Positions 55,568 through 64,000 of a DNA stretch of 64,000 nucleotides are shown piece after piece; the stretch's first letter is position 1, and each line of letters starts with the position of its first letter. A program made the translations under genes and the position numbers. Origin of the DNA: Paraspadella gotoi (lineage: Eukaryota > Chaetognatha). The stretch lies in contig CM119271.1 of the NCBI GenBank assembly GCA_051294375.1, forward strand, positions 9,758,291 through 9,822,290. The letters are read 5' to 3'. Below the pieces are notes generated by a model. That model was not told the origin of the DNA. It saw only the letters and a list, made by a program, of their open reading frames with translations, and made no database searches.

Positions 55568-56074
55568 GTTGCGCCGCGAGTACTCGCGGAGCACTCTATA
55601 ATCACTTTTTTGTCGCGTCTAAGTCTGTTGGTTGGTAGGTCTGTTCTCAGTATCTGTTCCCATCTTAGTGTTAAAAATTGCCTTTATGAACTTGCCTATA
55701 GATCCGTTCGCTAATTTGTTAAAAAAAAGCTAGACATTGGTATTATGTGAACTTTCTATTTTTGTGCTATTTAAGAATACGTTAGAGATGAAGACGAAAA
55801 ATTCGTTGTTAATAGGCAATTTTATTTTTATTAATGTACATGTGTTCGACTCTCTAGTTTTGCCGCAGTCGACAACATGTACCATTAATAAAAATATAAA
55901 ATTGCCTATTTACAACGAATATTGTTACGTTTTCATCTCTACTAAAAAAAGTAAAAACGAAAATCTGATTAAACTGTTAGAATAAAAGACGTGATTCCGA
56001 TGCACAGCTTGTCGTATATACTGCGGAAAACAAAAGGGATAAAGAAAATAAAAATAAAAGTAATGCGGCGCAAT
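55568..56074 (-). mobile_element. Hairpin-ended element, copy D with internal insertion
   Basis: Bounded by GTTGCGCCGC at 55,568 and GCGGCGCAAT at 56,065-56,074, with the 16-bp palindrome intact beside the left end. It is about 200 bases longer than its mirror partner (59,914-60,219); the excess includes the palindromic insertion at 55,785-55,941. Confidence 0.6.
55785..55941. repeat. 60-bp imperfect palindrome with 32-bp loop
   Basis: Arms 55,785-55,842 and 55,875-55,941 pair through GTTAATAGGCAATTTTAT / ATAAAATTGCCTATTTAC and GTACATGT / ACATGTAC. The loop contains GTTCGAC and GTCGAC. It is absent from the mirror element in the other P2 arm. Confidence 0.8.
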
Positions 56075-56139
56075 ACCTTGGAATAACCATTCCTTGTTAA
56101 TTTAATTTAATTTTTAACTTAAATATACTTTTAACTTAT

Positions 56140-56285
56140 AACCCTAACCCTTAAATCGAATCCAACTTAATCCTAAACCTTAACCCCAAAACCTCTTATC
56201 CCTAACTTCTAACCTTACCCTTAATCTTTAACTTATTCCTCAATCCTAATCTAAACTTAATCTTCAACTCAAAAGATTAACTTTA
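56140..56285 (+). repeat. Degenerate CTAACCC telomere-like array (P2 left arm)
   Basis: Words such as AACCCTAACCCTTAA and CCTTATCCCTAACTTCTAAC. The mirror is at 59,740-59,865. Confidence 0.45.
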
Positions 56286-56442
56286 TTTTAAATTAAGATG
56301 GAATAGGCATTCTGGGAAATATTGCCAAAAGTGGATGGAGTGAAAAAATTGTGAGATTTGTCAAAGAGAAAGAAAATCGAGTGACATTTGAAGAGAGAAA
56401 AGAAGGAAAATCGAGAAAAAAAAACGGGAGCGAAAAGATGTG

Positions 56443-56497
56443 AATGAATGAATGAATGAATGAATGAATGAATGAATGAATGAATGAATGAATGAAT
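56443..56497 (+). repeat. (TGAA)n microsatellite
   Basis: About 13 TGAA units. The mirror (TTCA)n is at about 59,498-59,560. Confidence 0.95.
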
Positions 56498-56769
56498 TGA
56501 AAGAATGAAAATGAATGAAAATGAAATAGTAACCTGAAAAATTTGTTTTAAAGAATTATGAACAAATCTTTTTGCAAAATAGAAAACAATTTACAGATAA
56601 AATAATGTTACATATTGAATAAATGAATGAAAATACTAATATATATATTAACACTAATTATAAAGGAATAATTAACTTCATAACTTATTTTTAGAAGAAG
56701 TATGAATCATCAAAAAATGAATAAATAAGGGAGGATAAAAAAAACGAGCGCTGAGGTGAATGACATGAG

Positions 56770-56787
56770 TGAGGGAGAGAGTGAGAG

Positions 56788-56827
<40 letters not shown>

Positions 56828-56829
56828 TG

Positions 56830-56869
<40 letters not shown>

Positions 56870-56870
56870 T
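56770..56870 (+). repeat. GA tract (P2 left arm)
   Basis: Interrupted (GA)n. The mirror CT tract at 59,155-59,222 is purer. Confidence 0.95.
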
Positions 56871-56959
56871 ATTTTCCTCCGCATCAGAGCGTAACTAAAT
56901 GGAAGACACTGGGTCACTGGGAGACCTGAGGATTTTTTCTCACAAAAATCTCGAGACTT

Positions 56960-57350
56960 TGACGGAGGAAAGAAGAAAAAAAAGAAAAAAAAGGAAAAAG
57001 AAAAAAAGGGAAAAAAAAGAGAGGGGAGAAAAGGGAAAAAAAGGAAAAAGAAGAAAAAAAAGAAAAGGGAGGAAATAAAAGAAAAGGGAAAAAAGAAAAG
57101 AAAAATGAGGAAAGAAAAGAAAAGGGAGGAAAGGAAAGAAATGGGAGGAAAGAAAAGAAAAGGGATAAAAAAAAGCAAAGAAAGTAAAAAGAAGAAAAGG
57201 GAAGAAAAAAGGGAGAAAAGAAAATGGAAGAAAAAGAAGGCAGGAAAGAAAAAAAGAAAAGGGAAGAAAGAAAAAGAAAAGAGAGGAAAGAAAAGAAAAT
57301 GGAGATTCTTTGGAAAGAAAAAGAAAAATGTTAGAATCGTGATAGAAATA
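56960..57350 (+). repeat. GAAAAG-type purine tract (P2 left arm)
   Basis: AAGAAAAGGGA-type words for about 390 bases. The mirror is at 58,680-59,070. Frames of up to 247 codons over it are Phe/Leu/Ser artefacts. Confidence 0.9.
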
Positions 57351-57939
57351 TAAAGAAGAGAGAATTTGATGGAAATAAAAAAAAATTGTGGGAGCGAACG
57401 AAATTGGAATGAAAACGTCACTAGATTGGTCGGTTCGGTTCGGAATGAGGAAAATTTAAAGGGTGGGACTTATTATCGGTCCTTTTTTGCGTCGCTTGGA
57501 AATGATTTTTGCCAATCAGTAGTTTTTAAATGTAAACAATGATGATTTCATCTTTCAATTAAACCGCGTCGATCAATCGTTCTTTCTTTNNNNNNNNNNA
57601 TCAATCTTTTTTCCCGCTGCTGCTTTTCCAGCTGCTTCTGCTGCTGCTGCTCCTCTTCCTCCTTTTCCTCTTCCTATTTGTCTCTTTCTCATTCGCGCTC
57701 AGAAAGCGAAAAAGGCGTAAATTCAGACGATGAAACCTTTTTCCGTAACGCTTTTTAAAGTAATATTCACAGACAGGCGTTTTATAGACTCGCGTCTCAA
57801 CGCGACCGAAAATTGAAAGGAATGGGCAAAGTCGAAAAGAAGAAAAGGAGGGCAAATAAAGAAGGGCAAAGAATTGAGGGGACCAAGGAAAAAAGAAAGG
57901 AAAAATTTTTTTTTTTTTCACTTATTCTTCTTTTGAATG

Positions 57940-57998
<59 letters not shown>

Positions 57999-58003
57999 TC
58001 TCT

Positions 58004-58039
<36 letters not shown>

Positions 58040-58050
58040 CTCCCCTCCCT
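57940..58050 (+). repeat. CT tract at the centre of P2
   Basis: (CT)n with small interruptions within the unpaired spacer. Confidence 0.95.
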
Positions 58051-59152
58051 CCTTCTCTCTGATAATCTTTTTGTTTTTACCTAACGCGATATAACTTTAT
58101 GAATTCCAAACTCATTCGGTTATTTTTTTTTCCTTTCTTTTTTTTTCCCTACTATTTTTTCTCCCTTTTGTTCTTCCTTTTTTCCTTTCTTTTTTCCCTG
58201 GTCCCCTCAATCTTTGCCCTTCTTTATTTACCCTCCTTTTCTTCTTTCTACTTTGCCCCATTCCTTTCAATTTCGGTCGCGTTGAGACGCGAGTCTATAA
58301 AACGCTGTCTGTGAATATTACTTAAAAAGCGTTACGGAAAAAGGTTTCATCGTCTGAATTTACGCCTTTTCGCTTTCTGAGCGCAATGAGAAAGAGACAA
58401 ATAGGAAGAGGAAAAGGAGGAAGAGGAGCAGCAGCAGCAAACAGCTGAAAAGCAGCAGCGGGAAAAAAGATGATCGACGCGGTTTAATTGAAAGATGAAT
58501 CATCATTGTTTACATTTAAAAACTACTGATTGGCAAAAATCATTTCCAAGCGACGCAAAAAAGGACGATAATAAGTCCACCCTTTAATTTTCCTCATTCC
58601 GAACCCGAACCGACCAATCTAGTGGACGTTTTCATTCCAATTTCGTTCGCTCCACAATTTTTTTTTATTTCCATCAAAATTCTCTCTTCTTATATTCTAT
58701 CACGATTCTAACATTTTTCTTTTTCTTCCAAAGAATCTCCATTTCTTTTCTTTCCTCTCTTTTCTTTTTCTTTCTTCCCTTTTCTTTTTTTCTTCCTGCC
58801 TTCTTTTTCTTCATTTTCTTTTCTCCTTTTTTCTTCCCTTTTCTTCTTTTTACTTTTTTGCTTTTTTTTATCCCTTTTCTTTTCTTTCCTCCCATTTCTT
58901 CCTTTCTCCCTTTTCTTTTCTTTCTCATTTTTCTTTTCTTTTTCCCTTTTCTTTTATTTCCTCCTTTTCTTTTTTTTCTTCTTTTCTTTTTTTCCCTTTT
59001 CTCCCCTCTCTTTTTTTTTCCCTTTTTTCTTTTTCCTTTTTTTCTTTTTTTCTTCTTTCCTCGTCAAAGTCTCGGATTTTTGTGAGAAAAAATCCTCAGG
59101 TCTCCCAGTGACCCAGTGTCTTCCATTTAGTACGCTCTGATGCGGAGGAATA

Positions 59153-59229
<77 letters not shown>

Positions 59230-59913
59230 TGTCATTCACCTCAGCGCTCGTTTCTTTTTTATCCTCCTTATTTATTCATTTTTTGATGATTCATACTTCT
59301 TCTAAAAATAAGTTATGAAGTTAATAATTCCTTTATATTAGTGTTAATATATATATTAGTATTTTCATTCATTTATTCAATATGTAACATTATTTTATCT
59401 GTAAATTGTTTTCTATTTGCAACAAAGAATTTGTTCATAATTCTTTAAAACAAATTTTTCAGGTTACTATTTCATTTCGTCATTCATTTTCATTCTTTCA
59501 TTCATTCATTCATTCATTCATTCATTCATTCATTCATTCATTCATTCATTCATTCATTCACATCTTTCGTCCCGTTTTTTTTCTCGTTCTTCTTTTTCTT
59601 CTTCAAATGGTCACTCGATTTCTTTCTCTTTGACAAACTTCACAATTTTTCACTCCATCCACTTTGGCAATATTTTCCCAGAAATGCCTATTCCATCTTA
59701 AATTTAAAATAAAGTTAATCTTTTGAGTTGAAGATTAAGTTAAGATTAGATTAGGAATAAAGTTAAAGATTAAGGGTAAGGGTTAGAAGTTAGGGATAAG
59801 GGTTTTGGGTTAAGGTTTAGGATTAAGTTGATTGATTTAAGGGTTAGGGTTATAAGTTAAAAGTATATTTAAGTTAAAAATTAAATTAAATTACAAGGAT
59901 GGTTATCCAAGGT

Positions 59914-60219
59914 ATTGCGCCGCATTACTTTTATTTTATTTTCTTTCCTTTTGTTTCCGAGTATATACACAAGCTGTGCATCGGAATCACGTCTTTTTAT
60001 TTCTAACAGTTTATCAGATTTCTTTAAAAACGAAGGCGACGAAAGTTGCTTAGATTGAGGTTTTTACTTTTTTAACAAATTTAGCAACGATCTATAGGCA
60101 AGTTATAAGCATTTTTTAACCTAAGTGGGACAGACTGACGGACAGACTACCAACCAAACAGATTAGACCGACCAAAAAAGTGACTTATAGAGTTGCTCCG
60201 CGAGTACTCGCGGCGCAAC
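59914..60219 (+). mobile_element. Hairpin-ended element, mirror of copy D
   Basis: 306 bases from ATTGCGCCGC to GCGGCGCAAC. It shows the full right end AAAGTGACTTATAGAGTTGC and CCGCGAGTACTCGCGG followed by CGCAACTAAAAA. It probably represents the undisrupted form of copy D. Confidence 0.65.
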
Positions 60220-60321
60220 TAAAAATTACAAATTAAATTGCGGGCTAATGGAGAGAATGGGTTCCTCTGAGAAAAGAGAGCTCCTCGTATTTTCCATATT
60301 TCACCTTTTTTTAAATTTTTA

Positions 60322-60554
60322 GCTGCGGCGCGAGTACTCTTGGAGCAACTCTGTTGGTCGGTCGGTCCGTCAGTCAGTCGGTATGTCTGTCCTCGGTCTG
60401 GCCCACTTACGTTAAAAATGCATATAATTCGCCTATAGTTAGTTGCTCATTTGTTAAGACAGAAAAAACCTCAAAATCATAAATACAGTGTCTAAGAACT
60501 TTTTTTAGTCATGTCATGTCATGTATATTATATCATAATCCACTGCGGCGCAAC
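60322..60554 (-). mobile_element. Hairpin-ended element, mirror of copy C
   Basis: 233 bases from GCTGCGGCGC to GCGGCGCAAC. It shares the mutated outer end with copy C, so the end mutation predates or was copied with the inversion. Confidence 0.6.
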
Positions 60555-62149
60555 ACATGTATGAACCGTCTCGTTTTTATAGTCCCTCCTTTTTTTTCTC
60601 TCCTTTATTTTTATTTCCTTTCACGATTCCGCGGTGACCTCGGCTCGCTTTGGAATTCGTGTATTCAAAAATCTTTTTTTCCATTGATTAAATATTTTTA
60701 TTAATTTTTTTTCTTTCTTATTCTTTTCTGATTTTATTCAAGTTATCGAATGAACGTAAAAACAGAGAAAGAAGGGGTAATAAAGTAAACAAACAGTAAC
60801 AAGGAAAATAGTTTCTCTAGACTCTCTCCTCTTCCTTCCTGCGAATAGAATTAAGTCTTTTCCATATTATATATTTTCAGTAATTCAACGTTTGTTTCTT
60901 CCTTTTTTTTATCCAGAACGAGGCACGTGTTTTATCCGAGCACGAGTCATCGTCCCAATGCGATTAGTCGGAAACACCAATAATGAAACAAAGAAACAAT
61001 CGTTGGCGGTCGTAAGCGGTCGGAAGGCGGTCGGAGGCGGTCGGAGCGGTGGAGGCGGTCGGAAGCAATCCGTTGTGCTTGAATTCAGAAACTTGATCAG
61101 CCGGGCCGGCGAATTAAGACGCCTTTACATTTCTTGTATTTTTTTGAGACGATTTAAAACTTTATTTATTAGGGTTCGTGTGAACTCATTTCTTAACGGT
61201 TGAACTACATAGAGCAGGAACGGCGAGTGCTGAATGTACTGGTAATCAACTCGCTGACCGACAAACGGAATCGAATGACCGACTAAACTGCGTCTTAACT
61301 GAATGTTGTGCCACATCGAAGAATCGAGAGGAGAGAAAGGAGAGGGGGGGAGGAGAGAGAGGAGAGGAGAGGAGAGAGAGAAGAGAAGAGAAGAGAAAGA
61401 AGAGAAGAGAAGAGAAGAGAAGAGAAGAGAAGAGAAGAGAAGAGCGGAGAGAGGGGAGAATGGGAACGGAAGGTACAAGGGAAGGAAGCGGAAGGGAAGA
61501 GAGAAAGAGAAGAGAAGAGAAGAGGAAGAGAAGAAGAGAATAGAGAAGAGAAGAGAAGAGAAGAAAAAAGAAGAGGGGAGAAAGAGAAAAGAAAAGAAAA
61601 GAAAATATTTTTTTTTTTGGGGGCATCGAAACGAACGATTGAAAATTCGCGTCGGATCAAAACGATTTGGTTTCGAACGAATTGCGGATCGAGGCTTTTT
61701 GACAGCTGAATGGTCGAAATGGTGGTCAACTGGCAAAAAGCGGTGAAGCTAAATCTTTGTGGCGTCGGGGTTTTTGTTTTTTAAAAAAAGGGTTCCGAAC
61801 CCTCGAGGGATGGCAGTTAAACGGACACGTGGCACCCCGACTTTCTCGATCGATCCAGCGCAGCATTCGATTCCGCGCATTCTTGCGAAGAAAAAACAAA
61901 CTCTTATCGCCGTCGGGGCGGAGGAGGAAAGAAGGGAAAAGGGGAGCAGAGGTTTATTGGGGGAAGGCGTGAGGGGGGGTTAGTGGGGGTTAGATGGGAA
62001 AGGTGAGAGGGGCGTGGTAGAAGATGATGGTGGGTAGTATTAGCGGTAGGTTTAAAACTTTAAACGAGGACAGTTGAATGTAATAAATGAAATACAAAAA
62101 AGTTAATGTACACGATTTTAAAAAAAAAAGAAGAAAAAAACATTCTAGA

Positions 62150-63648
62150 CAATGTTGCCACTGTCCACTGACCTTTTGGCGTTTTTTTATTTTTCACTTT
62201 TAAGGGCTCCTTCCAAACCGGGCCTGGGTCTTTGGAACAACTCGCCGGTCTTGTTGGAAGACGAATATGCGTCTCCAAGTTGGTGGATTAAGAAAACTAC
62301 GATTAAGCCGTGGGCAATTTTTTCTTCATCTACATTTTACAGCGAACCCCGCGGCGAGACGAGAGTTTAAAGACTTCAAAGAAAAAAAAGGGGTTTTACC
62401 CCTCATGAGCCGAATCGTGTTATGTTGGCAAAGAAAACAAACCCAGTCGAAAGTTAACTTTCGATTGAAGCAAGCTTTGGATCAAGCTTTGGATCAAGCT
62501 CGTCACGAGGCCGCCGGACGATGACTTCCGGATGATCGCTTGAACCTCACAAAAGATATCGATGCACGCTGACCTCGGAGTTGAGACTTGAAAAAGGCGC
62601 CGAACTCAACCACAATAAGGAAACAAATTATTAAAAACAACGAACGACCAAAAAAAAAGGAGGGACGACGACAACCAAACAAACCAACAACCATCTTGCA
62701 ACAACAAAAACGGCTACTTGGGCGACGACTATGACGACGACGACGACGATTTAGCAGCAATGAAAGTATAATGGAGAGAGCAACGAATCGGCAGGGGATG
62801 GGAAACGAAATATGCGTTTGTGTGAGGTCGGTGGAACGGGCATGTGGAAATCGAAGCTTGGTGGAGTGGTGGAACGGGGTTTGTGGAAAGAATGCAGAGG
62901 AAAGTGGAATGGAATTGCGAAAGAAAGACGTGAATGGATTGGATTCATACGGGATGAATGGATTTTCTGAGAAATGACATCGGGGGCCGCGCTGGATGAT
63001 TATGAGACGGAACACGAATGAGATTTGGAGGGAGAAAATCTAGTATCAAAAGGCGGAGAGGATTGATTTTGGTTTTGTGGAGTTGAAGAACAGAGGATTA
63101 GCTGACATATTAATTTGAGACTGGCCTGATGAATTGGAGGACTGACAAATTGAATTGAGACTAACAGATGATAGACGACTGCACAAACTTGAATTTGAGA
63201 CTGGCTGATGAATGGGAGACTGACAAATGGAAATTGAAGATTAACAGAGTGGATTAGAGACTGAGCAAATTGAATTTTGAGACTGGGCTGCATGAATTTA
63301 GGAGCTGACAAATTGAATTGAAGACTATCAGATGGATTTAAAAGACTGACAAATTGAATGGACTGCTGATGAATTGGGAGACTGACAAATGAATTGGAAG
63401 ACTAAACAGATGGATTAGAAGTACTGACAAATTGAATTTGAGGACTGGCTGATGGAAATGGGAGACTGACAAGTTTTATTAAAGTTTGATGGATGTGATT
63501 ATGACAGCCTGACTTAGTGAAAAGACGTGCCGGCAAGAAGATGGATTTAGCAGACGGGACGGACGGAAGACGGATCGAGGAGGTCAGTTTTATGTGATTA
63601 ATATTTTGATTAATTATGTGAATAATGAGTATTGATATGTAATATACA
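62150..63648 (-). repeat. P2 right block A', indel-ridden
   Basis: Reverse complement of 51,561-53,027. Its minisatellite part (63,090-63,480) shows unit lengths varying by one to a few bases where the left array is exactly periodic. All frames are broken. Confidence 0.85.
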
Positions 63649-64000
63649 GCATTGTCTAGTTGAAGTGCATTAACCGCTATTCAAGAAGGAACGCACGTGA
63701 GAGAGATGGAGAGAGAGAGAGAGAGAAGGAGAGAAGAGAGAGAGACGAGAGAGAGAGAAGAGAGATGAGAGAGAGAGAGAGAGAGAGGTATAAGTGAAGA
63801 AGAGTATCAGTTGACATTGAAGGATGCGCGGGTGGGCCGACTAATGGGGACGAACGGACGTACTGACGCCGGACGGAATTTTTCGGGTCAGAAAGATGCG
63901 AAGTTGGACGGAGATGGAAAAGGGAAATGTATGTATGCGCCGGCCAGCCGCCGCCGCCCGCCGCCAGCCGCCAGCGCCAGCCGCCAGCCGCCAGCCGCCA
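63649..64000 (+). repeat. Second copy of the P1 centre and inner right arm (window end)
   Basis: Matches 48,126-48,470 in direct orientation: TTAACCGCTATTCA, a GA tract (63,690-63,788), CATTGAAGGATGCGC, GTACTGACGCCGGACGGAAT, GGAAAAGGGAAATGTATG and the CCGCCAGCCG minisatellite, which continues past the window. It has more indels than the 48-kb copy. Confidence 0.85.

Larger units (their letters stand above)
51561..63648. repeat. Compound large inverted repeat P2
   Basis: Block A (51,561-53,027) is the reverse complement of 62,150-63,648. Block D (about 54,415-57,907) is the reverse complement of about 58,186-61,310, except for a 10-N gap at 57,590-57,599. The centre spacer 57,908-58,185 holds a CT tract. 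The block between A and D (53,428-54,410) is not inverted but occurs in direct orientation at 61,200-62,150. The outer end is precise: GTATATTAC directly after the 25-N gap on the left mirrors GTAATATAC at 63,640-63,648. The right A and C copies are full of single-base indels; the left part of D near 55,568-55,990 is also rough. Confidence 0.85.

Noticed and set aside
56678-57421. 247-codon Phe/Ser/Leu frame with apparent membrane character
   Set aside because: It is the complement of GA and GAAAAG tracts; the hydrophobicity comes from TTT/CTT codons, not from a real membrane protein.

Overview
The window is eukaryotic, almost certainly from an invertebrate animal. The signs are a BEL/Pao reverse transcriptase (a retrotransposon superfamily known only from animals), GT-AG splice signals, tRNA-related SINE-like repeats, degenerate TTAGG(G)-like arrays and more than twenty GA/CT dinucleotide tracts. 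I cannot name the species; an arthropod (crustacean-like) or another SSR-rich invertebrate would fit. There is no bacterial-type operon, CRISPR array, rRNA gene or intact tRNA gene. Most long open frames are low-complexity translations of GA/CT tracts or run through N gaps, and are left out.

Layout. 1-985: 3' end of a GC-rich spliced repeat unit (R1). 2,010-3,450: repeat interrupted by a gap. 4.05-4.25 kb: SINE-like. 4.5-4.95 kb: broken proline/arginine-rich frame. 5.6-6.56 kb: broken BEL/Pao protease-RT. 7.77-8.71 kb: repeat with CT tracts. 9.06-10.4 kb (minus): decayed envelope-like membrane glycoprotein. 11.0-13.0 kb: best R1 copy, immediately followed at 13.0-14.8 kb by an indel-ridden second copy; 15.5-17.0 kb is likewise a rough copy of 2.0-3.45 kb. 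17-19.7 kb: unknown coding remnants and large gaps. 20-21.2 kb: CpG-richer segment ending in a consensus splice donor, then about 5.4 kb of AT-rich intron-like DNA. 26.6-36 kb: sparse candidate exons (best at 29,998-30,233 and 35,344-35,538) among SSRs, a rough copy of the 7.8 kb repeat, and tandem repeats. 36.6-46.6 kb: SSRs, purine/pyrimidine tracts, C-rich and G-rich blocks, one candidate first exon at 45.06-45.32 kb.

From 46.67 kb to the end the window is dominated by two very large inverted repeats: P1 (arms about 1.5-1.7 kb, centre about 48.2 kb) and P2 (overall 51.56-63.65 kb, centre about 58.05 kb), both folding around GA/CT tracts. The last 350 bases restart the P1 centre. Inside them lies a dispersed short element whose end carries a perfect 16-bp palindrome, present at least six times.

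The main technical message is that several duplicated blocks differ mostly by single-base indels, and four gaps are exactly 25 N. That pattern fits unpolished long-read gap filling, so many duplications, and perhaps the palindromes, may be assembly products. No gene here can be assigned a cellular function with confidence, and I did not find a convincing new biological system. The most interesting genuine signals are the hairpin-ended element family, the R1 spliced reading frame with mostly synonymous differences between copies, and the envelope-like remnant.
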